Shown here one piece after another: positions 44,686 through 57,146 of a stretch of DNA of 64,000 nucleotides. A program made the position numbers and the translations under genes. The DNA is from Skeletonema tropicum (taxonomy: Eukaryota > Bacillariophyta > Thalassiosirophyceae > Thalassiosirales > Thalassiosiraceae), in assembly GCA_037178625.1 (NCBI GenBank), contig CM074144.1, positions 868,001 to 932,000 of the forward strand, in the 5' to 3' direction. Position 1 is the stretch's first letter. Each line of letters opens with the position of its first letter. A model generated the notes under the pieces. The model searched no databases, was not told where the DNA came from, and worked only from the letters and a program-made list of their open reading frames with translations.

Positions 44686-47052
44686 CTAGGAAAAATAATC
44701 GCGTGGCAATTGGTATTCTTTCTTCGCTTCTTTCCATTTTTTGTTTGGGTTGGTTATGATTTCGGTGATGCGGTTCGTCAGGTCCTCTCTATTTTTTATT
44801 AAAGTACCACTCACTGCCTTTTGGTAAGTTGTTTTCGTCATTTCATCAAGCTTTCTTTTGTTGTATCTTGTCTTGGTTTCTTCTGCCTTGCCGTCAAGGT
44901 ATTTGACCCATTTGTCCCGCTTCTTGAAGAGTTTGCAGAGTTGGCCATCTTGGTTCGTCTTGCAATTGTGTAACCGTTCTACAGACACGCTCGGCCCTGT
45001 CCAATAAATGGCACTATCCGTCGGGTGCATAACATTTTTGGAACCAAGTGTTTTGCCCCTGCTGGTAGCAACGTATCCTGTCCCAAGGCACTGGCTTCTC
45101 TCCCAGAGCTCATCTGACGGATCTATCACCATGCGATTCCATCGATCGTCCTTGCCGAACCCGGCCTCCATGCCCTGGCAGCGGTGTATTGTGATTGCGA
45201 ATGCAATTTGCAGGGGCATGAACGTGGCAGTACAGCATCCCTTGTTGCAGATGTGAGTGTAGGGTGGTATTGGCACGTGCTGAGTGGAGTGGTGGAGTGG
45301 AGTGATTGCAAATTTGTGTAAAGAGGGATGATTGATCAGTGCCATGCTATATTTCGAATTCAAGAATACATTTCTACATTCACTCACCGTTGGATTCCCT
45401 TTTCCGACAGCTCTCCCAACATAGATCCAATAGTTCCAGACGCTTTTGTGTTCTGTGGAATTTCTCCAACTCCAACTGGCCGAGCTGCATTGCCATTATT
45501 GCTACGAAATACACCAGCATCGTCTGCTTCCAAGGGGGCGTTATCAACATTACCAACACCCATATTGGTGCCATCATTATCACGTTCTCCTGACAGTCTA
45601 GCAACCGAAGTAGCATTACGACACGGATAATCCTTCACGGTAGAACCAGAAGACTCATGAAACAGGCGGTCGAGACAGCTGCGCGGAAGTCTACTGGTAG
45701 ACGGAGAATCATATAAATGATCGCGAATGGTTTGGCGGCCCACAAGACTGCGATCTTCTGAGCAGCGGCGATATGCGCGAACAGTAGCAGGTTGTTCCCC
45801 AGCATGATACAGCAACGCCGGAAGATTAGTTGGGTCAACTGCTGACTCCTCATCAGAAGGAGTAGACGCTGGTATGTCCGTTTCAGACGGATGATGAGTA
45901 TTCACTGGAGTTGCGGCACTACCATTGCTCTCTTTAGGGCACTGCTGTTCGATGTCATAATTTTTTGATGATTGCTTTAACTTTAACAAAGAACTCGCCT
46001 GCTCGACAACGTCATAATCATTATTATTATCGCATGATCTCCATGATTTGCATGATGCATCAAATGCTTCTGCCTGCTCAAAGTTAGTGCATCTAACATG
46101 AGCGGGAGAGATGCAATCGCCTTGCTTTGTCTGCAGAAGAGGTATATCATGCTCGTTCTTGTTGTTGTCGACAACATCTTTTTTGTTGCCCGCTGTCACA
46201 CCGCCATTGCTGAAGTAAATGAAAATAGGGATAAGTAAGGATAAGTGATTAGTTTTTGACATGACGACATTCATATGGGAGAAACAATACCAGTTCAAGT
46301 TTAAAATAAATTTGCATACATCACAATTTTATTTTTGGCATGAACTCTATGGAAGGTTAATACCACACAGCAAAAAGCGACTTAAATGTAGATGAATGAG
46401 CGATCCTTTCTATGTTCGTACGATCACTCTACGTAATGTTTTACGCAGTGTTAAGCGTTTCGCTTATACATGAAATTCTGAATCACATAAGACGCTTCTT
46501 CCAATTTCAGCTCATCTTAACAATACACTTTCGGACTTACCCATTAGACAATACGCTGGAACACTCTGGAGCAGCCAACGACTGCAAGTTATGACTGTTA
46601 TTTACACAACGGCCATAATTCATTATTCCAGCTTTGCTTTCTGCATCCGATTTGTAGAACTGAGCCGAGCTTGAACCGTTACAGGTAACGTTGCGATTGG
46701 AAATGACATTGTAAGCGATAGATAATTGTTCCTGTCTGGTGCGATATAGATCCATTACGCATCCTAGCTCAGACAATACATGTTTTAGTTCACGCATATT
46801 GCAAGAGGAAAGAACAAGCCTCAGAAGAGTATGTGGATCAGTAGAGTGTTCGAAGCATGGATTGCGCGATGATTGTAATTCTACTATTTCGCGGAAGATA
46901 TGATCGCCTACACGCACTTTCGGCCATTGGACTTTGTAAATTATTTGACGAATAGACAGAAATGAGCATCTAACACCCTTCCGAGCGCTCTTGCTGTTCA
47001 CGTCGGAAGAGGATGGTTGCTGTTGCTGCGCTTTCTCTCTTGAAGTGTGCAT
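44686..47052 (-). pseudogene. PIF1-like helicase C-terminal gene remnant, three open segments
   Basis: The terminal part (45350-44686) has PLQIAFAITIHRCQGMEAG and LGTGYVATSRGKTLG, helicase motifs V and VI of the PIF1/Helitron helicase group, followed by a Lys-rich tail. Upstream open segments (46215-45387, Ser/Asn-rich; 47052-46541, starting MHTSREKAQQQQPSSSD) can be joined by a canonical intron (GGTAAGTCC at 46540 to TTACTTCAG at 46212) and by a very short 41-nt intron near 45385-45345. The ATP-binding (Walker) half and any Rep nuclease are absent. It may be a fragment of a Helitron or of a host PIF1 gene carried into the Copia. Confidence 0.55.
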
Positions 47053-47384
47053 ATTTTATACGGTCAATTTTGTTCGTGGTTTGGTTATGCCGGTCCGTAA
47101 TGGTCACATATTTAAGATATTGATTTGCGTGCGAGGAATGTCATACGCAAGCCACTCATTATTATTTATGCACTCTTCTAATTGCATGTGGTGTTCCGTA
47201 GCATGATAGTCGATGAGTGGCTGCGCGGAAAAGTCACCGATGGCGACATGTTCTTCCTGCCAGCAGAGAAGCTGACACGTTGAAGTTAGGAGAGGAACAA
47301 GTGACGTCATATATTTGAGAATATGTAAAACGCGATCGGTATAAAGTACTGTCAAACGCGATCGGTAAATTATTTCGTCAAAAA

Positions 47385-48272
47385 GCCAACTCGGTTTTTG
47401 CATTTTTGCATGATCGATGATCGTGCAGAAAAAGAGAAAAAGATGCCACCACAATGGCCTACAATGGCACCCCTAGTATGGCCGCCTATCTCAGTCCATG
47501 AGTATATTTCATAAGGTATCGATGGCCCATCCCTTAAACGACATTATGGCGATTTTTTCGCAGCAGTGTGGCGTTTCGGCTGCTGTAGGGGTGGAGATAA
47601 TATCATTGCAATCCACTTCATTGAGATTTGAAATGAAAACAACCACCTTCCCTGCACCCATCGAAGATGATAAACATCTATAGGCACTACCCCTCCGCTA
47701 CCCATCGCCGATGATAATATGAAGTGAGATTCTGGTTGCTCGGAATGACCATTAAAGCCCCCCCACACCTCCAAAATACCAAGGACACAAGATGTGCACA
47801 AAATTGCATAAATAATTTGACACTCTAACACAACAATAAGCCTGTAGACGGCGGATCGAGCGGCTCTAAAGACCGCAACTCATCAACATTATTATATATA
47901 AGAAGTGTCGGCTATTTATTGTCCATAATATTGCAATAGGCTGGATAAAAATAGCAACATCATGGACAGAAATGACATTTATGTAGCATGTATTAGTCAT
48001 TTATTTATGCGGTGTAGACAGTTGTAATAATAAAACCCTGCGGCTGAATAGTTGCAAAGGGTGTTGTCTGCGATATAGTTCACTGGATATTACTATTGGT
48101 AGGGTTTGTGCAACGTGGTGGCTATGAGAGTAGCGGCTATGATGTTAGATACTGACTGTCGAACGAAAAAACATGCATGCATGCAGTTGTGCTCGGAAAG
48201 CGCGCTGCACTTTTTTGTTAGCTGCTATCAAAATCTTATGCATCTACGATGCAATTTTGCTTGGAACGGCTC
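47385..48272. mobile_element. Second copy of Harbinger-like element 2, left end missing
   Basis: About 880 bp collinear with 9727-10620 at roughly 90% identity by eye, including the stretch CCGCTACCC.TCGC.GATGAT and the right end ATGCAATTTTGCT(C/T)GGA. The right end is followed by TAA (48273-48275). The first ~150 bp of the family, with the left TIR, is not recognisable here. Confidence 0.8.
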
Positions 48273-48328
48273 TAAGTAAGTAAGTGAGTATGTACTATAA
48301 AACGTTTCTGTTATAAGAATGTTATTAA

Positions 48329-48480
48329 ACAAGCATTGCAGAGCAACTTTATAGACGGATACATTGCAAAAAAAAATCCAACACGAAATCCACAGAATAA
48401 TTTTGTCATCATGACACATTTATGTTACAACAACAAGCATTGCAGAGCAAATTTATAGACGGGTACATTGCACAAAAAAA
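48329..48480. repeat. Short direct duplication at the right edge of the nested insert
   Basis: ACAAGCATTGCAGAGCAA plus about 28 more bases occurs at 48329-48374 and again at 48433-48480. Both copies end in an A-rich run. Confidence 0.8.
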
Positions 48481-48483
48481 AAA

Positions 48484-51400
48484 CAGGCCCCGAGGGCCCG
48501 CGCCGCACTACACACCATACACAACATGCAGTCACAAATCGCCGCGCGCACCATTTCATAAACACCACCAGACCAACTATGGCAAAAGCAACTTCACCGG
48601 CCACAACAAATCGCTCGGAACCATCACCAGTGGCGGACCGCCCTCCGATACGGTCACACAGTTCACCGACTTCCGTCAAAGTCTCAGCACGCATGCCGCA
48701 GAAAATCTCGGCAGTCTGGTTGCGCAGTCAATAGAAAACTTGAAGAAAGTGGAGGTGAAGGAGCCTGTCGATGCGGACTACATCAAGAAGGACGAAAATG
48801 GTAATGAGCTACCCATGAAAAAAATCGATGAGCTGAAGTTTACCAAGGACTACGACATCTACACAAAGGAGAAGAAAACCTTGGACGAACACCTCAGGAG
48901 AATGTACCACATCGCCCTCGGCTAGATAGACGAAGCGTCAAAGGCAACATTGGAGGAAAATTCCGGTTTTGCAGATGTGAAGGCCAGCATGGACGTCATC
49001 AAACTCCTTAAGATGCTTGAAAGCATGTGCTTCAACAGTGATTCCACCACCGAGCCCTTCTTTGCACTAATACAGGCTCTCCTTAGCCTACTCACCTTTA
49101 AGCAGGGTGACCGTCACCTGGATACCTACTACAAGAAGTTCTCCGAGACTCTCCAGGCCTGCAACGAAGCGTTTGGTGGCAAGAACAAATTATTGGATGC
49201 TTTGTCGGGCCGATATGTTACACTTATCTGCACGGAGAAGGGTACTGAGGAGGCCTCACTCAGCCCTGACATCAAGAAGGATTACGAGAAACAAGGACGC
49301 GAGCGGATGGAAGCCATGCTATTCCTTGTCAATGCTGACCGCTCACGGTATGGTACCACTGTCGATGCCCTGCGCCAAGATTACATCAAGGGAACGTCAT
49401 CGTACCCCAAGAATCTCAACACTGCATACGCCCTACTCAGATCAGTGAAGGTCACGAAACAGGCGCCTTATGTCCCTAGCGATACTGGGCACACTTTTAA
49501 CCAGAATGGAGAGTCCCTAGTGAACGATGGAGACGATGACGATAAAAACAAAGTATGGCCGCCGTGCCCCCGATGTGGCAGAACCAACCACCCTCGGACG
49601 GAATGCCGTGCCAAGTGGCATGATAATGGTGAGCGCCTTCCTCCTGATGATGGTACACTCCTTCACATGGAAGAGACACAATCAGTTGGTGAAGTCGAGG
49701 ATGAGGAGGTGATTGAGAATGAGGATGCATCGGTCGAAGTAAGTGCAGATGATGATATTATTCGTTGCAGTATTGACTATGATTATGACGAGCTCATGTT
49801 CCACCAATCCGATACCTACAGCACGTGTTCTAAGAATGGAAATGAAATCCCTGCGGAATGGATACTGCTAGACTCTCAAAGTTCCATTGACGTGGTCTGC
49901 AATGAGAAGCTTCTGTCTCAGATTTACACGGCGAAGACGACTATGAGGATTCGATGCAACGCAGGGGTGAAGCAAACAAATTTAAGGGGTTATCTGTCTG
50001 GTTATGGATGGGTGTGGTATTATCCTGAAGGGATTGCCAACATTCTATCGCTTAGCCGGGTCAAGGAGCAGTTCAGGGTCACATACGACTCGTCTACCAA
50101 CAACTGCTTCCAAGTTCACAAGAACAATGGGAAGATTCTTAATTTCAGGGAGGCATCACGACGGCTGTACTATTTCAACACTGCTGATCGGGATGAGGAG
50201 CATAGTCTTTTAGTCAATACTGTTGCGGATAATATAAATCAATTTTCTGCTTATGATGTTGCGAATGCACGGAAAGCTCGCAGTCTCCAGCGGATCATCG
50301 GTCGTCCGGCAACAAAAGATTTCATGCGGTATGTGAAGGAGAATCTTATCCCCAACTGTCCCATCACCACTAGGGATATCTTGAACGCGGAGACAATCTG
50401 GGGCCCTGACATTGGATCCCTCAAAGGAAAGACGGTGCGACAACGTCCGGCACCCATTCGTGTCACCGTTACTGATCTACCACCGCAGATCATGCCAAAT
50501 TACCGTGACGTCACCCTATCTGTTGACATAATGAAGGTGACCGGCATTCCCTTCCTGTTATCTATCAGCCGACACATCAAGTTTGGATCGGCCGGTAAGC
50601 TGGACACAATGAAAGACGCTCACATCCTTAAACATTTCAAGGCGATTGTCAGTGCTTATGCCATTCGAGGCTTCAGGGTAACAATCATGCTAGCGGATGG
50701 CCAATTTGAATCGATGCGAGGAGACATTGCAGACTTACATGTTCATCTTCATGTGGTTGCTCGTGATGATCACGTGCCCGAGATCGAGCGTTACATCCGG
50801 ACCATCAAGGAGCGTACCCGTGCATCCTACAATATTATGCCTTTCCAGCATGTCCCGCCTATCTTCGTAATCGAAATGGTGTACAGCGCCGTCTGGTGGC
50901 GCAATATGTTCCCTCTGTCGACGGGCATCTCCACCACTCAGAGTCCTGCTGAGATTGTTCTCAATCGTAAGCTTGACCACAACAAACACTGCGGGGTTGA
51001 ACTCTTCGAGTATGCTCAGACACACGAAGAGCATGACAACTCCATGTCCCCTCGCACTATTGGTGCTATTGCCACCCGCCCTACTGGGGACGGTTCGTAC
51101 AACTTCATCAGCCTATCTACGGGACGCGTCATCAACTGACGCAGCTTCACCCGCCTCCCTTTACCTGAGGATGCCATAACAAGGGTCCACCATCTGGCAC
51201 GCCGTGCCAAGGCAGCACGGAATCTTACCTTTACTAACCGTGATAATATTGATCTCGATACCCTATACGCCGACTTAGACCGTGATGAGGACGATCTTCC
51301 GCTTGATGAGGCGGAGACCGCAGGAGTGGATGATGATAATGATGATAATGATGAAAGTGATGAGGATTATGACCCTGCCGAAGACGACGACGACGCAGAT

Positions 51401-53944
51401 TCTGATGATGATGATGATGATGACGACTATGGCAGCGAGGCAGATGAAAATGAAAACGATGAAATAAACCACACAACAAATGCAGGAGTGAATAATGCGC
51501 CAGATGTCGAAACAGCAGGAGTGGACGATGAGGAAACAACAGGAGTGGACGACGACGAGCCAGGAGAAATAAGCGATGACGAAACAGCAGGAGTGTACAA
51601 AGAAGTAAATGATGATGAAACAACAGGAGTGGATAATGATGAAGCAACAGGAATGGCAGACGAAACAATTACGGAAGATGTCAACCAGGAAGAAGGTGAA
51701 ACCACAGGAGTGCGAAGAAGCACACGTGCAAGAAAGCCCAACTCCCTCTACTCAACATCTGAATACGTCAACGTCACAAGCGGAAGAGTTCACGTGATGA
51801 ATCCGAGAATGTTCAGCAATGCAGCGGTAAGAAAGGCAACGCAATCACCCCTCAACGATCAGTTCAGCTCAGAATACAATATGTTTGCCACATTCGGTGA
51901 GATCCCACGAGACATTGATCAATTCCTACTACTCAACATGGATGGGGAGGAGGACAATGGATACAGCGAAATACTCATTGCTCAGAGTGAAGCGGAATGG
52001 ATGTTTTTAACTGATCACCTCGGATGGAAGCAAGGACTACAAGGGGATGAAAGTGAAATCGATCAGGAGCCAGAGTACCTCTTCACCACGGAGCAGATGA
52101 ACTGGAAGAAAGGACTAAAAGTTTTCGGAGAAAAAGGAGAGGAAGCCATTCAAAAGGAACTGCAGCAGATTCACGATATGGAGGGTTTTCAACCCAAGCA
52201 CTGGTATGAACTCACCAAAGAGGAGAGGGCAGAGGCTCTCAAGTACCTCATGTATCTGAAGGAGAAGCGAGACGGCAGAATCAAAGGCAGAGGATGCGCA
52301 GACGGTAGAAAACAACGAGCCTATATACCCAAGGCGGAGGCATCATCACCCACTGCGACGCTTGCTGGTATTATGCTTACATGTATGGTAGACGCCTACG
52401 AAAAAAGAGACGTAGCCACGGCGGACATTCCAGGGGCATTCATTCAAACGAAGATGCCCAAGGAAGACAGGGACGTACACGTCGTTCTAGATGGTCGAAT
52501 GGCGGAACTCCTAGCCAAAATATCTCCGGATGATTATCAAAAATACGTCCACAATCACCGAGGACAATCGCACATATACTGCAAACTGAATGTTGCACTA
52601 TACGGAACCCTGAAGGGGGCCGTCCTCTTCTGGAAAAAGCTTTCATCATACCTGAAGGACCAAGGTTTCGTCGTCAATCCATACGACTGGTGCGTAGCCA
52701 ACAAGGAGATAAATGGGAAACAATGTACCATCGTGTGGCATGTGGATGATCTGAAGATATCACACGTCGATCCAAAGGTTGTAGATGAAGTGCTGTCATC
52801 CCTGAAAGAGGAATTCGGCAAAGTTGGAGAGCTAACTGTCAAAAGGGGAAAGGTGCACGATTATCTGGGCATGACGCTCGACTTTTCGGACGAGAACAGC
52901 GTGATGGTGAATATGGAAAAATACCTCAACGAAGTATTGGAGGACCTTCCTGAAGACATGGATGGTACGGCAGCGACTCCTGCGGCAAGTCATTTATTCA
53001 AAACACGGGACGATGCACCGAAGCTTGATGAAGAAAGAGCTGCATTGTTCCACCGCGTTACAGCCCAATTACTATTCGCATCACAACGCGCAAGACCTGA
53101 CCTCCGGACCGCTGTATCATTCCTGACCAAGCGTGTACAGGAACCAGATGAAGATGACTATAAGAAGCTCGCACGCGTCATCAAGTACGTCAGAAGAACT
53201 AAATTCCTGCGCCTGAAGATTGAGGCGAATAGACTTGATCAGAATCATTGGTTTATCGACGGAGCTTTCGCGGTACATGATGATATGAAAAGCCACACTG
53301 GTGCATACATGACGTTCGGAAAGGGAATGGTGAATGGCATGTCCAGCGCACAAAAGATCAACACTACAAGCTCAACTGAGGCGGAGGTAGTCGCAGTGCA
53401 TGACAATATGCCTGGGATCCTGTGGACCAGGTACTTCATGGAAGCACAAGGATATCCCATGAAACCGTCAGTCGTACACCAAGATAACCAAAGCGCCATG
53501 CTCCTTGAGACCAATGGAAAGGGATCGAGCGGAAAGCGCACTAGACACATGAACATTAGATACTTCTTCGTGGCAGACGTACAGGAGAGAAGACAAATCA
53601 CTATGGAGTATTGTCCCACAGACGAGATGATCGGTGATTTCTTTACCAAGCCCTTAGGAGGATCCAAATTCAGACGGTTCAGGAACATCATCATGAACAT
53701 TGAACACGATGAACATGGCCCTGTGGACGTGGACGAACTAATGGGCATCCATTATGAGAAATTACAGAGAAGATTTGAGAGAGAGAATGGGAATGAGTCC
53801 ACGAACGTTCCACAATCACCACAACAGTCCGTGAACTCACAGGAGTGTGTTGGAACTGTAAATCGGGGTTCTCTAGACAACACAAAACGTGAGAAACCCA
53901 ACAAGAAACTATCTTACTGTGACGTAGTAAAAGGCTCATCTTGA
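48484..53944 (+). pseudogene. Copia gag-pol polyprotein, remainder
   Basis: One reading frame from 48484 to 53944, broken by TAG at 48923 (after MYHIALG) and TGA at 51137 (after STGRVIN). Domains: Gag; zinc knuckle CPRCGRTNHPRTEC (49560s); protease with LLDSQSS; integrase with DDE residues in SVDIMKV, LADGQFE and HVPEIERYI; an acidic linker with repeated ET(A/T)GVDD units (51480-51700); RT with ADIPGAFIQ and WHVDDLKISH; RNase H with WFIDGAFAVHDD and TSSTEAE. The frame runs 97 nt into the 3' LTR before stopping at 53944. As all three pieces share a frame, the ancestor was a single Gag-Pol ORF. Confidence 0.9.
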
Positions 53945-54154
53945 AGAGCCAAGATATGGAGGAAGACCTCAAGATACGGAGGATGAGCACCATGAGCCTC
54001 AACAGCCAAGGATGCTCTTACTTTATCAACTATGTTAGTGCTTCGTGAATAACATAGTAATACGTTTGTTTACTGGATAGAGCATCTTGTCGGTGGTAAT
54101 AGGCTGGAGCGGTAGTCTTCGTCGTTGGGCCCTGACCGGATTTTATCTTCAACA
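53848..54154 (+). repeat. Copia 3' LTR
   Basis: 307 bp, reads identical to 43762-44068. Its first 97 bases are translated as the end of pol. Confidence 0.93.
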
Positions 54155-54526
54155 GGTGCCCCGTTCAATTGCTGCGATATTTGAGGTAATCACGCACGAA
54201 CAGTAAAAAAATCTTGAAAAAGTGCATCTGACATGACGAATCCGAAGGCAAACTATTGTATTATCGATCCCATACACCCTCCATCAACACTAATAAGACA
54301 CTCCCTAACCCAATTTTTCACGCTGATTCCGATTATGTAAGCTGCAGCGTCCAATTCAAAGTGGATTTGATGATAATTGCGGGTGACGCACACACACATG
54401 AATGTCTGCACATACCAGGCATGTAATAAGATGCTCATGTTTATGTAATTTAGACAACATAATAGTAGTATATCATTAATAACTCCTTCTATATGCTATG
54501 AAACTTGTTCAGTTTACTCGGGGTTA

Positions 54527-54844
54527 TTAATTACACGCAACATCTACGCCATCATGAAGTTTTATGTCGATCATTCGGCCTCTCATTTCATGAGACTTTG
54601 TAGGAAAGCCACTGATAACACTTATAACGTTGTCTCCGACCACAGCAAAAGTCGCATATTTGATGGCTGTTGATTTAATGAGGTGAAAGTTGCCAATTGT
54701 ACATGGAGGAGACGTCATTATCATGCCACAACACTCGTGTAGGCGACTGCTGATGGGCTTCTCATAACCCACAATCAGTAGTATTCCAGGAAACCGAGAG
54801 TTGCAGTAGTCACTGTGGTAATATGAAGCAGTCCAGCTTATCAA
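54527..54844 (-). CDS. Hypothetical protein, unrecognised
   Basis: 105 residues with protein-like composition, including ILLIVGYEKPISSRLHECC and KYATFAVVGDNVISVISGF. It has no family I recognise. It lies between the Copia 3' flank and the inverted repeat at 55371, so it would belong to the element that the Copia entered. It could be part of a longer spliced gene. There is no clear promoter. Confidence 0.35.
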   Translation of the reverse strand: MISWTASYYHSDYCNSRFPGILLIVGYEKPISSRLHECCGMIMTSPPCTIGNFHLIKSTAIKYATFAVVGDNVISVISGFPTKSHEMRGRMIDIKLHDGVDVACN

Positions 54845-55370
54845 CCTTGATTATCATACAGTTGACAAGACCTCTATCATCCATGGTGTGGTTTCAACAT
54901 GTTTTGTGTCAGATATATACCACTACTGATGGAGATAAATTGTGGAAATCTTTCTTATTCGACTTCATAGATTTGATATGTTGGATAGGCGTTGCATGAG
55001 ACCCACACCCGGTTAATTAGCGCATATTCCATCCATATATATAATATTGGTCGCCACTACGAACTTCTTTGCTGTTTAATGGACCGCAACGACGCCTTTG
55101 TGCTACTGGCAACATGTGCTCCGCGGCGGAGGGGGTGAAAATCACCACCGCTATTGTGGTGGTCAAACGTCTCTTTTTGCTGAAAATGGCGAGCCGCCGA
55201 TAGACCCATTGAATTCAGCGTCAAAAAATGGTCTAGAAACTACATTATTACTATGGAATGTCGACATTTAATTGTGTAATGAGGGTAGTAGGATTGGAGG
55301 CCTCATGGTGCACAGATCTTTTTTGAGTCGCGAAGAGTGATTTTGGATTTGCGACGAATGGCGCCTTTGC
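54845..55370. other. Spacer with no recognised gene
   Basis: Contains a GC-rich palindrome-like patch (CTCCGCGGCGGAGG, 55118-55131) and GCGACGAATGGCGC repeated twice near 55351-55381. Nothing else. Confidence 0.45.
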
Positions 55371-55395
55371 GACGAATGGCGCGCCGACTAGCATG
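55371..55395 (-). repeat. Inverted repeat partner of 43499-43523
   Basis: GACGAATGGCGCGCCGACTA plus GCATG; see the entry at 43499. Confidence 0.45.
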
Positions 55396-55775
55396 GCCAA
55401 TAATGCCGAACCGGATTCTCAGGCCCGCGGGCCCACACCGATTTCACATCGCGCATCCCGTGTTAAATTTTTTTACTTGTAAACTAATGTACAGTCACAT
55501 AACATACCGTCTTACGTACAAAAATAACAAGCAGCACCACGACTTTTTTTTAATTTGCGCTGCAATAGCATCGAGGAAGTTACCATCATAACCACCAATA
55601 ACAACGGCATCATTCGGTAGACCGTTGCGAAAACTTACGAATCCAATCTATACCATATATTCAACTTACTGTTAAATTTTCGCAACGACGCATTGAACAG
55701 TCAAGACAGCACAGTACGGTCATAAACACAACTACCCTGCACACCTCGCCATCTTTTTTCAACACAACGAGCGCA

Positions 55776-57146
55776 ATGGAGACAATCAACGTCAAAGATT
55801 GTCCACGAGAAAAACCCGAATTATTATTAGCGGGTATGCTATTGTATATATGCAAGTACTCAATGATTTCCCATTGGTACCGCATCTGGGATCGTGATGA
55901 GGACAACCCTCCACCGGAAGTACGTCAAATCATGGACGCCGACAAGTTGGGAAATATTTTACAATTGAACAAATTATCATTACAAAAATTCGCTGGAATA
56001 GACGATGACCTCTGGATATGGGTATTAGAACAATGTAAGTTGGTGAAAGTAAATGCAGCTGATAAAGTCATCTGTGCAGGCGCTGATAAATGGAAAGCAT
56101 TTTTTGAGGAACACACGATTGATGCAGAGGTCGTCTCCGCCGCACCATTGAAATCAAGTACGCGGTGGTACATTCGTCTAGGACGAAAAACAGATAAGTG
56201 GGAAAAATGTTACCCCAGTGTATTAAAACAGGCGAATGACGGAAAGCTGTATCCGCCTCGTTGCCCAGGGATGGAAGTGATCGGTCGGAGAGTAAATGCA
56301 GAATTGCGTGTTTGGTATGAGGAACAAAACTACCCCGAGGAAGATGACTGGGTCTGTGACGACACCTGCGAAAAAGACAACAATGATAATGTCGGCGACA
56401 ATTTCAACAGCAACAAATGCGCTGACAGCGAAGCTGCCAATCCACATGCAACAGAACGGCCTTCGGTGGGCAACACAAAGTTTCCACTTCTAGAAAAATA
56501 TGGGTTGGCAGATCTTGATTTGTCGGACAACGCAAGCAACGATTATTTCAAGCGTATCTTGGGGGAAATGGTGGCAAAGCAACAGCAACACACGGAAGAA
56601 AAGAATGTAATTGATTATTTCCAACTGCAACAGAATACTACTACAACCGCAGTTACCATTCGTTCGCACAAGTCGGAGGAGGCATTCATGAGTTTCCACC
56701 GAAAGAATCCGTACCTCAAGGATGTGGTACGTTGTCTTCACAAGGAGGATGCAAAAGTAGGCGCAACGAGATTGGCAGACTTCCTTGCAAAACACCACGA
56801 GAATGAGTTCATTGATGCTGCAAATGCGGCAGGTGTCGCAGTATGTGGTGTGTTAGATGAGACAGAGAGTGCTGCTCTCTACACTGAGGCTAATTTGATC
56901 GATGAACAATGGAACACTATAATGAGGCATCTGAGACATAAATTTGGTGCAAAGATTGCATGCTCGTTACTTGAAGCAAAACGCAAATGTCACGAAGGAT
57001 TTACGATGCCGCGAGTAAAAGTTATCTACCACAGAGCTGGAGACAAAGATGAAGAAAAGATTGTTGCTGAATATCAAGACATCAGAGCCGAGTTCAAGAA
57101 GACAGTCGCGATGCTCTTATGGATGTTGTATGGGACGTCGTATTGA
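55776..57146 (+). CDS. Unrecognised 456-residue protein of the inverted-repeat element
   Basis: An intact single ORF starting METINVKDCPREKPELLLA. Residues ~20-180 are Trp/Tyr-rich with WYRIWDRDEDNPPPEVRQI and RWYIRLGRKTDKWEKCYP. A low-complexity Asp/Asn linker follows (~205-245), then a helical part (~290-456) with EEAFMSFHRKNPYLKDVVR, KVGATRLADFLAKHH and AKIACSLLEAKRK. I see no DDE triad, zinc finger or nuclease motif. Placement between inverted repeats suggests a transposon-encoded protein, possibly the DNA-binding partner of the degenerate protein downstream. The intact frame beside ruined neighbours hints at recent activity or selection. Confidence 0.65.
   Translation: METINVKDCPREKPELLLAGMLLYICKYSMISHWYRIWDRDEDNPPPEVRQIMDADKLGNILQLNKLSLQKFAGIDDDLWIWVLEQCKLVKVNAADKVICAGADKWKAFFEEHTIDAEVVSAAPLKSSTRWYIRLGRKTDKWEKCYPSVLKQANDGKLYPPRCPGMEVIGRRVNAELRVWYEEQNYPEEDDWVCDDTCEKDNNDNVGDNFNSNKCADSEAANPHATERPSVGNTKFPLLEKYGLADLDLSDNASNDYFKRILGEMVAKQQQHTEEKNVIDYFQLQQNTTTTAVTIRSHKSEEAFMSFHRKNPYLKDVVRCLHKEDAKVGATRLADFLAKHHENEFIDAANAAGVAVCGVLDETESAALYTEANLIDEQWNTIMRHLRHKFGAKIACSLLEAKRKCHEGFTMPRVKVIYHRAGDKDEEKIVAEYQDIRAEFKKTVAMLLWMLYGTSY

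Larger units (their letters stand above)
44272..48480. other. Foreign DNA nested in the Copia gag
   Basis: About 4.2 kb unrelated to Copia: a PIF1-like helicase gene remnant (minus), a truncated copy of the Harbinger-like element of 9.6-10.6 kb, and a short duplication at the right edge. GGCCCTCGGGGCC near the left junction (about 44224) and its exact reverse complement near the right junction (about 48484) might be short inverted ends, but the same bases encode a similar 'NRP.GP' peptide on both sides, so the exact borders are uncertain. Confidence 0.6.
43762..54154 (+). mobile_element. Copia (CoDi-like) LTR retrotransposon carrying a nested insertion
   Basis: The two 307-bp LTRs (43762-44068 and 53848-54154) read as identical. 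They have TG...CA ends and lie between copies of GGTGC (43757-43761 and 54155-54159), a 5-bp target duplication. The order protease-integrase-RT-RNase H in pol is Copia-type. The RT motif HVDD is a variant I associate with diatom CoDi lineages. About 4.2 kb of unrelated DNA (about 44272-48480) separates the gag start from the rest. Two further in-frame stops (48923, 51137) make this copy non-coding, though its LTRs look fresh. Confidence 0.93.

Noticed and set aside
44686..47052. Complete Helitron
   Set aside because: Only helicase motifs V and VI are visible; no Rep HUH nuclease, no CTRR 3' end with hairpin could be confirmed.
51234..51668. Minus-strand His/Leu-rich ORF
   Set aside because: Mirror of the acidic GAT/GAC linker in Copia pol.
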